Positions 12,101-19,800 of a stretch of DNA of 64,000 bases are shown here, in pieces. This DNA comes from Apus apus. Taxonomy: Eukaryota > Chordata > Aves > Apodiformes > Apodidae. The notes under the pieces were generated by a model that had not been told where the DNA came from, made no database searches, and worked only from the letters and a program-made list of their open reading frames with translations. The DNA lies in the NCBI RefSeq assembly GCF_020740795.1, contig NC_067293.1, positions 19,968,378 through 20,032,377 of the forward strand, written 5' to 3'. The position numbers were made by a program, and so were the translations under genes. Numbering within the stretch: position 1 is the stretch's first letter; every line of letters starts with the position of its first letter.

Positions 12101-12134
12101 CACTCTGGTGACACTGCAGGCCAGCAGCACCTGA
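62..12134 (+). CDS. RXFP2-like: RXFP2-like relaxin-family peptide receptor (LRR-containing GPCR), 3' part of the gene
   Basis: Plasma-membrane G-protein-coupled receptor for relaxin/INSL3-type hormones. Exons: 62-133, 495-566, 904-975, 3920-3991, 6212-6286, 6439-6510, 8521-8592, 8725-8796, 9073-9144, 9222-9293, 10179-10408, 10775-11185, 11519-11734, 11947-12134. All introns are GT-AG and phases agree, giving 588 codons plus stop after the first split codon. Residues 1-241 are ten LRRs; the rest is the hinge, seven membrane helices and a short tail. Diagnostic family strings are [23 protein letters not shown] in place of DRY, and [10 protein letters not shown] (NPxxY) in helix 7. By memory of the human proteins, helices 1-3 mix RXFP1 and RXFP2 states and helix 7 is RXFP1-like. 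The STARD8 neighbour is not the usual RXFP1 setting, which favours the third paralogue. RXFP1 itself cannot be excluded without a tree. Signal peptide, LDLa module and first LRRs lie left of the window. Confidence 0.93.
134..494 (+). other. RXFP2-like intron
   Basis: A 361-bp intron between the first two LRR exons in view, ending in a long T-rich tract. I see no other feature in it. The next intron (567-903) is likewise plain. Confidence 0.7.
495..566 (+). CDS. RXFP2-like: RXFP2-like LRR exon 2
   Basis: A 72-nt exon after a T-rich tract and TAG acceptor, with a GTGAGT donor at 567. It reads [20 protein letters not shown] and onward, a canonical LRR (LxxNxI..L...AF.GL). It aligns with the LYLQNNKI repeat of human RXFP1. 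Confidence 0.9.
904..975 (+). CDS. RXFP2-like: RXFP2-like LRR exon 3
   Basis: A 72-nt exon with acceptor CAG at 901-903 and donor GTGAGT at 976. It reads [20 protein letters not shown] followed by LEWL, nearly the RXFP1 repeat [22 protein letters not shown] in its second half. Confidence 0.92.
1134..2945 (-). mobile_element. CR1 LINE fragment, minus strand, 5'-truncated, interrupted by a second CR1
   Basis: The left edge (1134) is the inverted CR1 3' end (catagaatggtttgggttgg). Minus-strand reading gives broken pieces of CR1 reverse transcriptase: [36 protein letters not shown], and [16 protein letters not shown] (family [16 protein letters not shown]). Stops and frame changes show it is dead. 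It is split near 2335-2622 by a plus-strand CR1. Confidence 0.9.
2335..2622 (+). mobile_element. CR1 3' fragment nested in an older CR1
   Basis: Plus-strand CR1 tail reading through caggtttaggttggatatca, the wide-spread ttggactcgatgatcctga motif (here ttggtctcgatgatcctga) and a terminal attctatgattctatgat. The minus-strand CR1 resumes on its right at 2623, so this copy inserted later. It is nearly the same sequence as the copy at 63650-63918. Confidence 0.85.
3920..3991 (+). CDS. RXFP2-like: RXFP2-like LRR exon 4
   Basis: A 72-nt exon flanked by a pyrimidine tract plus CAG and a GTAAGT donor at 3992. It reads [20 protein letters not shown] followed by LYFL, matching the family repeat ending GLNSL. 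The 2.9-kb intron before it is mostly CR1 sequence. Confidence 0.92.
5504..6115 (-). mobile_element. CR1 LINE 3' fragment, minus strand, split by an A/C-rich tract
   Basis: It begins gaatcacagaatattagggg (inverted CR1 3' end). After the tract it continues with aggcatccagacaggtctgg, gggcagcctgtcccagggct and cctatcacagg, all standard CR1 3' segments. Confidence 0.88.
5577..5796. repeat. (CAA)n / A+C-rich low-complexity expansion inside a CR1
   Basis: About 220 bp containing almost only A and C on the + strand: perfect (aac)n first, then irregular aaaac/aaaacc units. It lies exactly where intact CR1 copies have a short A/C-rich spacer between 'agcaggac' and 'ccagggcaggtcac'. Confidence 0.92.
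6212..6286 (+). CDS. RXFP2-like: RXFP2-like LRR exon 5 (75 nt)
   Basis: The only LRR exon that is 75 nt rather than 72. It reads [20 protein letters not shown] followed by KLSWL. The CAQMP core matches the LC/CAQMP repeat shared by RXFP1 and RXFP2, and the acceptor CAG and donor GTAAGT are strong. Confidence 0.92.
6439..6510 (+). CDS. RXFP2-like: RXFP2-like LRR exon 6
   Basis: A 72-nt exon with acceptor CTGCAG and donor GTGAGT at 6511. It reads [20 protein letters not shown] followed by FTVL. This matches the DLEGNxI....F..C..LTVL repeat of human RXFP1/2, with LT replaced by FT. Confidence 0.92.
6511..8520 (+). other. RXFP2-like intron with a CR1 tail
   Basis: A 2.0-kb intron. A plus-strand CR1 tail lies at 7262-7501. 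Nothing else is recognisable. Confidence 0.7.
7262..7501 (+). mobile_element. CR1 LINE 3' end, plus strand
   Basis: Reads aatatcaggaagaacttctt, a degraded aggctgcccagagaggctgt, ggttggactggatgatcttt and cccttccaacccctaagatc. It closes with gattctgtgattctgtgat, the CR1 terminal repeat. It is in the same orientation as the receptor gene. Confidence 0.9.
8521..8592 (+). CDS. RXFP2-like: RXFP2-like LRR exon 7
   Basis: A 72-nt exon with acceptor CTCCAG (8515-8520) and donor GTATGT at 8593. It reads [20 protein letters not shown] followed by LMEL, a typical LRR. Confidence 0.9.
8725..8796 (+). CDS. RXFP2-like: RXFP2-like LRR exon 8
   Basis: A 72-nt exon after CGCACAG with a GTGAGT donor at 8797. 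It reads [20 protein letters not shown] followed by LQQL, matching the DLSSN repeat of RXFP2. Confidence 0.92.
9073..9144 (+). CDS. RXFP2-like: RXFP2-like LRR exon 9
   Basis: A 72-nt exon after a CTTTTTCAG acceptor with a GTGAGT donor at 9145. It reads [20 protein letters not shown] followed by LRSL. This is the family's LNLSYNP....QF..L repeat. Confidence 0.92.
9222..9293 (+). CDS. RXFP2-like: RXFP2-like last LRR exon
   Basis: A 72-nt exon with acceptor TTTTGCAG and donor GTGAGC at 9294. It reads [20 protein letters not shown] followed by LSH. The LEGxEIxNI core is the last LRR of human RXFP1, which leads directly into the hinge and helix 1. Confidence 0.93.
9294..10178 (+). other. RXFP2-like intron with an AT-rich central block
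   Basis: The intron between the last LRR and the hinge exon. About 9530-9980 is markedly AT-richer than its surroundings (for example ctaataagcaatcattttct) and contains no repeat that I recognise. It might be a conserved non-coding element. Confidence 0.5.
10179..10408 (+). CDS. RXFP2-like: RXFP2-like hinge, helix 1 and start of helix 2
   Basis: A 230-nt exon after CCCAACAG. It opens with [16 protein letters not shown], the cysteine-rich hinge shared by RXFP1/2. Next come the [10 protein letters not shown] linker, helix 1 ([17 protein letters not shown]) and intracellular loop 1 ([14 protein letters not shown]). The donor is GTGAGC, splitting the second cysteine codon of SLCC. Confidence 0.96.
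10595..10668. repeat. (TATC/TATA)n microsatellite with a perfect 24-bp palindrome
   Basis: Alternating tatc and tata units in the intron 10409-10774. Positions 10638-10661 form a perfect inverted repeat: tatctatctata followed directly by its reverse complement, with no loop. Confidence 0.95.
10775..11185 (+). CDS. RXFP2-like: RXFP2-like helices 2-4 and extracellular loop 2
   Basis: A 411-nt exon. It carries helix 2 ([15 protein letters not shown]; most relatives have ADCLMG), the conserved helix-3 disulphide cysteine in LQCQLVG and helix 3 ending TLEKY. It continues with helix 4 ([16 protein letters not shown]) and loop 2 with NGVCFPL, whose cysteine is the expected partner of the helix-3 cysteine. 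The donor is GTAAGG. Confidence 0.96.
11519..11734 (+). CDS. RXFP2-like: RXFP2-like helices 5 and 6
   Basis: A 216-nt exon after CTCTCCAG. It encodes helix 5 ([20 protein letters not shown]), the basic third intracellular loop (REVAIAKR) and helix 6 ([16 protein letters not shown]). It ends LLQVEIPG at the helix-6/7 loop. The donor is GTGAAC. Confidence 0.96.
11947..12134 (+). CDS. RXFP2-like: RXFP2-like helix 7 and C-terminal tail, with stop
   Basis: The last coding exon follows GGCACAG. Helix 7 reads [20 protein letters not shown] followed by LYTIT, with the NPxxY-type NPILY. The cytoplasmic tail is only about 35 residues, with one cysteine (KVCLQ) that could be palmitoylated and several Ser/Thr. 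The stop codon TGA is at 12132-12134. Human RXFP1/2 tails, as I recall them, are clearly longer. Confidence 0.96.
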
Positions 12135-12400
12135 CCCCCCCACCACATAAGGACATCCACAGCTGCCAGGCACTACCACCAGCTCCATGAGAAAGCTCAC
12201 AGCTCAGCTCCAGGATCTTGGAGAACTGCTAAGCATGAAGGTTACCTCATCAGCCAGCCACGATCGTTAGTACTTTATTAATTACATGGATGGGAAGAGC
12301 AGCCCCAATCCAAGTCGATCAATCTGTTGCAGTTGCACATGATACAAAAGTCCCTTCAATATAAAACACACATCTTTCAAGTGAGCATCACCTGGCACTG
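12135..12400 (+). other. RXFP2-like 3' UTR (extent uncertain)
   Basis: Sequence after the stop. There is no AATAAA on this strand up to 12,600. The nearest poly(A)-signal variants are TATAAA at 12360-12365 and TATAAA copies in the AT-rich tract near 12,520-12,545. The end is therefore not fixed. Confidence 0.4.
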
Positions 12401-13691
12401 AGCTCTATGAGTTATATATTAATATTCCAACTGTACAAGTATTTATAGATAGAAAAAAAAGAAATATTTTTTTAAAAATTAGGAGAAAAATCACTCCCCC
12501 TAATATTAGTTGTATTTTTTTATATATATAAATATATATATAAAAATGCAGAACACAGGCTGGGTTGCTCTTTTTTTCCACCAAAAGAGAGACAGAGAGG
12601 ATGTGTTACAGTGAAACTGACCCTGGGAACGGCTCCCAAGTGTGGGTCATGTTGCCTTCCAGTTGGAACAATGTCTGGTTACTTGGGTCCCTGCCTGAAC
12701 AGAGAACCCAGGTCGGCTCCCGGGTGCTGACAGCTCCAGCAGGTGGTTTCTCCGGGGAGGAAAGGGAGGGATGGAAGGGGAACAGACGGTTTTTGGAGGG
12801 AATAGTTCTGCACACAGGAGGTCAAGGGCTTGGCCACCAAAAAGGTGACCCCAGGACACCGCCCCCTCCCCGCCATCCCACCAGGTGCACATTGCCCCAT
12901 CCCAGCTTGTAGCTCTGGGGCTTCAGACATGTCCTGCACACTTCAAACAATGGGTGGTTGGTTTCAAGGGATGGGCTTGGCTCGGAATATCATCCATCCA
13001 GCCCCCCACTGACATCTGGTGCAGAAGAGAGGCTTTGAGCTGACGGACAGCAAGGCCCGTGACCAGAGGGCTTTGTCTTCTATGAAATCCAGCACCAAAG
13101 GTGCAACAGACTCCTTCTGCCACCCGAGGCACACCCTGCTGTTGGGATGCAGCCCCTTCCTCCCACAACAGCAGCCTCTTCCACCACCACACAGGCTCTG
13201 GGGTGCCTCCCTGGCTGTCCCCACCAGGTGACATGCTCCGCTCCCCCCGCCTCACTGCCCACCCCTCACTTCCCGACACCGCGCTGTGACCTACGGACCT
13301 GCCCGTCCTCCCCCTCTTAATGATCCTTCTCTCCACAAACCTCAGTCCCTACTCACAGCTTGCACAGGGGACCCAGCTCAACTTGCCCTCCCGAGGGGCA
13401 TCCCCCCCTCTTTCCCTCTGCTTTCTGACCTCCCTCAGCCCACGGGCTCCTCAGCTTCACCTCTGTGGACAACCTGCTGCCCAGCATGAGGGAGGCATGG
13501 CTGAAGCAGCAGCAGAGATGGTGGGAATGGGAATGCCCACCCCAGGGCAGAAGGACACTCATCAGTATGTGCCTGTCCACACACCAGCCTCTGCTCCCCC
13601 TCCACATCTGGCACTGGGCTCCCCTCCAAGAGCCCCAGCCCACGTCCACCAGCAGTCCACATCAGACAGGACAGAGCATCTCCCTGGTGCC
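12255..13691 (-). other. STARD8: STARD8 3' UTR
   Basis: About 1.4 kb from the STARD8 stop (13692-13694) to a canonical poly(A) signal on the minus strand (TTTATT on +, 12274-12279), followed by a GT-rich stretch on the minus strand. The distal part (12410-12550) is AU-rich with ATTTA-like motifs on both strands. No open reading frame of interest is present. Confidence 0.65.
12274..12279 (-). terminator. Likely STARD8 poly(A) signal (AATAAA)
   Basis: Minus strand reads AATAAAGTACTAACGATCG, then TGGCTGGCTGATG about 20 nt on. This is a textbook signal plus GU-rich downstream element. It sits 140 bp from the receptor stop codon on the other strand. Confidence 0.6.
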
Positions 13692-13809
13692 TCAGATCTT
13701 TGTCTCAGGGCCGTTGGAACTCAGGGCTGGGAAAGAGTCTCGGATCCTTGCCAGCTCCATGGCGCAGAGGTGGCCAAAGACCTTGTTGTACCACTCGGGA
13801 GACCGGCCC
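13692..13809 (-). CDS. STARD8: STARD8 last coding exon (START C-terminal helix)
   Basis: Reads [20 protein letters not shown], then [18 protein letters not shown] and stop TGA. The acceptor CTCCAG is at 13810-13815. The GPETK terminus is shared by STARD8 and STARD13 but not DLC1. Confidence 0.96.
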
Positions 13810-16800
13810 CTGGAGAAGGGAACAGAAGGGTGAGCAGGCAAAGTGGACCCAGGCCCATGCCAAGGAGCAACACATCAGTTGCTGAGGGACAGGCACCCAG
13901 CACAGGCAGCTCCACGTGATGGAGTTGCTGAATGAGCACCACGTGGCAGAAAAGGGAACGTGCCTCCCCAACTCCAGATGTGTGGCAAAAAGGGGAATAT
14001 CTGTGACCCAACCAGCCTGTCCCTGCACCAACCCACCCCTACACCACCCCCCAGCCCAGCTCCCACAGAGCAGAGATCCTTCAGCCTTACAGGAGATCCC
14101 ATCTTCTTGGCAGAAGCCTTAAGGGACTTGCTTGCTGCACTGGGAGCCACTGGAGGAACTGCCAGCACTGCAACACCGGGCTGGTGGCTCCTTCCCAGTC
14201 ACCATCTGGCAGCTGAAGCCCACTCCCAGACCATCACTCCTATCCCTCCAGGCAGGCAGAGGGACAAGCAGCTCCTGCGCCCACCTGCTGCCCCACTGCC
14301 CTCCTTGGTGGCTGATGCAGCTGCTGATGTGGTGACATCAAGGGCACCTCACCTGAGGTCAGCTCTGCAGATATGGGTCACTTTGGAACGCCCCATGGCG
14401 CTGGGCTCGATGAGGTACTGGGACATCAGGACGATGGCTTTGACACCTCCTCCCTCCACCAGCAGCTTGTCGTGCTCCACCGAGATGGAGATGAGCAGGC
14501 AGGCTCCCCGTGGCAGGTCTGTGCACCAGCGCCTGTGGGACACAGCTCAGCTCCATCCCTGCAAGCCCACCATGGGCAGCCCCTGCCCACCCCCCAGGGT
14601 CTGCATGAGAAGCAGGGAGCTGGGGTAGCCCATACAACCCAGACGGGACCCACCAAACTGAGACCAGACCCTCCCACCCGGGTCCTTCCCAGCCCTCACC
14701 GGAGCACCACGCAGTCCCGGCGTGGGTGGGGTGCCATGCTGTCGGTCACGTAGTGATAGACCTCCATGTTCTTCTCCAGGGCCTCCACCACTTTGCTCTG
14801 CAGCAGGTCCTCGTCCCAGAGGTGACGCTCCCGGAGCACCCGGTGCAGCACCGTGGCCGGGGGGGCTTCCACCTCTGTGGAGACCTTCCACAAGCGCAGA
14901 GGGTGCCCATCTCCAACCTGAGGGGACAAGGGAAGGGTCAGGCAGGTGGTCCTGTGGGACCCCCCAGTGCTAGCCCCCCAAGTGGCTTTACCAGTGGCTC
15001 CTACTGCCATGGAGCAGCACATCTGCTTCCTAGTGAGGAGATTGGGGTGGGATGGGGTGGAATGGAATGGGACAGGGTGGAATGGGGTGGGCTGGGGTGG
15101 GATGGGATGGAAGTGGAGCTGCTCTGGCTGCTGGACAGTGGCTGGATGCAGACAACCAGCTCCTCTGCTAACACCACCAGGGTGGGCTCTCTGTGGGACT
15201 GCCGGGTTCAGAGCAGCCTCCATCCCAGAGCTGCCTACCTTGCAGCCCCTGCTCTGGCCAGGGAAGGGGTTGCTGATCCCTCCTCACTGAAGGGAACAAG
15301 CACCAAGGTTGTCAGTGGGTTGGCAGGTGCCCACAGGACCCATGGCACTCAGTGGTCACCCTGTACACATTTCCCCACATGATTACAAGCCCTCCTCCAC
15401 ACAGAAGCATTTACCTTTTTGCAGGAGAGCTCTGTGTTCAGGGGCCCTGGGGTGCTCAGCCACCCCTTGAACTTCTCAGACGACTCTTTGAGCAGGTTCT
15501 GGACACTCTGCTCAAAGTAGGAGTGTAAGTCCTTGCTTTCCCCCTGGCACATGAAGTCAGCCAGGGGGTGGGGGTAAGCATCTGCTGCCATATAGGAGCT
15601 GCTCAGCTGGAGCAAGATGTCATGGGAGACCTACAAGGCAAGAGGATATCGATCTTCAGAAAGCCAGTGGGATTCTACACGGTCTTTGTGAGTGGTCCTG
15701 GGCAGGTAGAAAACCCCAGCTCCTCACCCCACCACAGATAGAGGAAGGATGGACAGAGTCTCCCTGGACATACATCCTGCATCACCATGAGGTGCAGCTG
15801 GGCTTCACTCCCAGGGATGACTGACCCCACCGGTGGACGTGTGCCCTTATCTGGTCCCACACTGACTCCACAGGACCAGTACTCCACTGGTGAGGTCACA
15901 TCTCTCACTGTCAGTGCCCAGGGAGGCCAACGCCAGCCTGGACACACCACAGCCACCCACCTGGAAGAGCTTCTTACAGTCAGTGATCATGTGGGAAAGC
16001 CCCTGCGTCGCAGCCATGTTCTCATTGAGGTCCTTCTGGTCAGGCTTCCCCATGGTGCCTCTCTTGTGTATCACCCTGGAGGGAAGCAGGCACTGATGGG
16101 ACTGGGTAGGTGGGGAGCTCACCTGCCTCTACCCCCCCATTGTCCAGGGGACCCACCCCCTTCACAAAGCAGAGTGATGGGGAGCTGTGCTGAGAGCATG
16201 TGGTGTTCCCACCATGCCTGACCCTAGTCTGCTGGCTCCTCCCAGGATGGGCAGGGAGGGGATGACGGGAGGCAGAGGCTGCAGGAAGGCTGGGGATGCC
16301 CACCCTTACCTTGGAGAGGTGCTTTCCTTCTTGGACACATTGAGGTGGAAGATGGAGGGGGCCAGGCACACGGCCAGGTTCCCGGCGGTCATCTGGTTCT
16401 CCTCAGCAGAAGCAATGTCACTCAGGAAGTAGAGCAGGGTCTGCAGAACCTCCCGGTTCTCGTCGGGCATCAGGATGACGGCCGCCTGCACCGCCTGCAG
16501 CCGCTGCTCCTTGGGCACGACTGCAAGGACAGGGCAAGGCCCGTGGTCAGCAGGCTCAGCCCCGAGGGCCACCACCTGTCTCCATCCAAACCAACAGAGA
16601 GATGCCTCCTCCCTGGGAGACCCCAGGCTCCATGCCCCGCCCAGCACTTACACTGGTAGATCTGCAGGAAGGTGTCCGTCAGCTTGCTGGTGAAGATGGG
16701 CTCGGGCAGGTCACGGAAATACTGCTTCAGCAGGTCAGCCACGTCGTAGGCAGACTGCCCCTCGTAGCTGACGTGGTCAGGGCTGGTCTCGTTCATGTGC

Positions 16801-19800
16801 CGCAGAGCCTGGATCCGGGACTTCACCCCTGACTTGCGGAAAATACCAACCTGCCAGGGGAGAGAATCACAGAGTCGTTTAGGTTGGGAAAGGCCTGTCA
16901 CATCATCAAGTCCAAACCTGACTCTACCAAGTCCACTGCTAAACCATGTCCCTCAGCACCACGTCTCCATGACTCCACCACTTCCCTGAGCAACCTGTCC
17001 CAGTGCTTGACAACCCTTTCTGTGAAGAAATTGTTCCTAATGTCCAGCCTGAACCTCCCCTGGTACAACTTGAGGCCATTTCCTCTCATCCTATCACCTC
17101 TTACTGGTGAGAAGAGACCGGCACTTGCCTCTCTACAACCTCCTGTCAGGCAGTTGTAGAGAGCAATAAGGTCTCCCCTCAGCCTCCTTTTCTCCAGATT
17201 AAACAGCCCCACCTCCCTCAGCTGCTCTTCATAAGACTTATCCTCAAGACCCTTCACCAGCTTGGTTGCCTTTCTCTGTACCTGCTCCAGCACCTCGATG
17301 TCCTTATACTGGGTGCCCAAACTGAGCACAGTACTCAAGGTGCAGCCTCACCAGTGCCAAGCACAGGGGGACAATCACCACTCTAGACCTGCTGGTCACA
17401 CTATTCCTGAGGTAGGCCATGATGCTGTTGGCCTTCTTGGCCACTTGGGCACACTGCTGGCTCATATCAGCCAGCTGTCAATCAACACCCCCAGGTCTCT
17501 TTCTGCTGGGCAGCTCTCCAGCCACACTTCCCCAAGCCTGTAGTGTTGCCTGGGGTTGTTGTGGCCCAAGTGCAGGATCCAGCACTTGGCCATGTTGAAG
17601 CCCATACAATTGGCCTCAGCCCATCAATCACCCCTGTCCAGGTCCCTCTGAAGAGCCTTCCTACCCTCGAGCAGATCAACACTCCCACCTAATTTAGTGT
17701 TGTCTGCAAACTTACAGAGGGTGCTCTCAATCTCCTCATCGAGGCCAGTGATAAAGATATTAAACAGGAGTGGCCCCAGCACTGAGCCCTGGGGAACACC
17801 ACCAGGACCAGCTGCCAACCAGATTGAACTCCATTCACCACCACTCTCTGCAGAGCAGTTTTGCTGCTTGAGTCCAGGGCGGGCACTGAGCCAGGAGGTG
17901 CCCAGGCAGACTTCCATGGGACAGACAAGGAAGCCCCTTCCCCAAAGGAGAAGCCTGCGTGAGGGGTGGCTGAGGAGACAGCAGCAAGTGTGGAGTTTCC
18001 ACAGGCAATCTCACCTCCCCCCCCCCCCCAACACTTCACCACAGCCAAGTGCTGCAAGAGGTGAATAAACAGCACCGCTGCATGAGAGGTTTCCCTCCAA
18101 AGTCCCCCCAGCCAGGGCTGCAGCATCACCTGGTCCAGACACTGGCTGCGGATGTAGCGCAGGGCTTGCTGGATGCTCTGCGGCAGCGGCTGCCCCGTCC
18201 GCTGCACGTTGATGATGGGTGGCACCCCAAAGACTGTCTTGTCCCTGTAGTCGGGGACTTTACTGCGCTTCATGAACTTGGGCACAGTCCTGCAGGGTGG
18301 GACAGACAGACATCGGTGCAAGGAACAGCTCCCTCACAGAAGGGACGCGCACACACACACGTGCACGTGCCCTGTTTGGAATATCAGCAAAGGCCACTCG
18401 CACGCAGCAACTGCAACTCCTTTTATTAAGCCAAAATGCTTTGATACTTGGCTACAAAAGGAAATTACTGGCCCTCTTTCTTATGCAGCTGCAGCATTTT
18501 TAATGCCTCACAAATACCTGCATCCCTCTCGGATGCAGATAACGCTGAGAGCCGAGGCATCAGCTTCCAGCTCACACTTGCCAGGATGGCCACGGCAGTG
18601 CAGGCCAAAGACAGCTCGTGTTTCATCTCTTCCCCCTCCCTCTCCATCACCTCCACACACCAAAGGTGCCCCAGGCTGTGGGATGCAGGCTGGGAGGTAG
18701 TGTCTGGCACAGCACAGAGCCTGCATCCACCATGGCAGCGCCTTCCCTCTCCCTCCAGCTCACCACGTCCAGGCTTGCTTGTGGGGCACGGAGTACTTCT
18801 CCATGATGGCCGTGAGGCGGAGCAGGGAGCACTTCTGGAGCAGGTTGAGCTGGGCTGAAGACTGGCGGTTGATCTCCAGGGAGGCAGAGTTCAGGCTGGG
18901 CCGGTGCGAGTTCTGGAAACTGTGCCAGCGCAGCTTTCTGCGGGGAAAGGATGGGGGTGGAAGAGCTGGAGAGCCCAGGGAAGGGCCCTTCCCCTTCCAG
19001 TGCTCTTGGGGGAAGGTGAGGACATAGCAGAGCCGGGCTGAGCTCAGAGATCCCAACGCCAGCCCTGGTGCCACAAGTGCTGCTTCCTCACCCCATGTGC
19101 TCACAAACCCACAGTGGGAGGGTGCCAGGAAGAGGAGGAGAGATGCATTCCCTTGCCTCCAAGGACTGGTTCCTACCTCTGGATCCCCTGAAACAACCAG
19201 CAACCCCTCCACTTGCACCCCAGGCTCACTGGCCCACCCCAGCACCCGAGGGCTGTGCTGGGCTGCAGCAGGGCAGAGCTCAGGTGCTCAGGGTGACACA
19301 TGCCAGCAGGACTACCACGCAGAGCAATGCCATGGCAAAGCAGACATCTCCAACACCTGTTTTCTCCAGAAGAAAAGACACCCCAAGGAGGCACTGAGCT
19401 CTTGGGAACCTGCTAAAGCCCTTCCCAAGTCTGTGTTGCTCCAGGAAGGCTCCTGCCAGCTGCTCTGGTGCATCTCCAAGCACAGAAAGGCAAAAGGGAC
19501 ATTCCCAGCTAATGAAAAAAGACATCCCTCTCTATCCCTCCATGCCTGCAGGCACATCACCCTCCAGCACTTGCCCAGGAGGGGCTAGAAAAGTCTCATA
19601 ATTCAGCCACGGCTAGAGTTTTCTGAGGCAAACTCAAGGCAGCACTAGCAGATGGGAAGCAAGTGCCTCCTTCATTTAGCTCAGTAAATGAAAAGCCACG
19701 TAATTACGGGCACGTGCAGGCAGAGGAGGGGGGGGGTGCCCAGCGCAGGCAGCAGCAGCAGCAGCGGCAGCAGGAGCAGCGGCAGCAGCGGCAGCGGCAG

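Noticed and set aside
16898..17917. Active CR1 reverse transcriptase
   Set aside because: Frames are interrupted, the catalytic FADD reads FADN, and the 5' part is missing.
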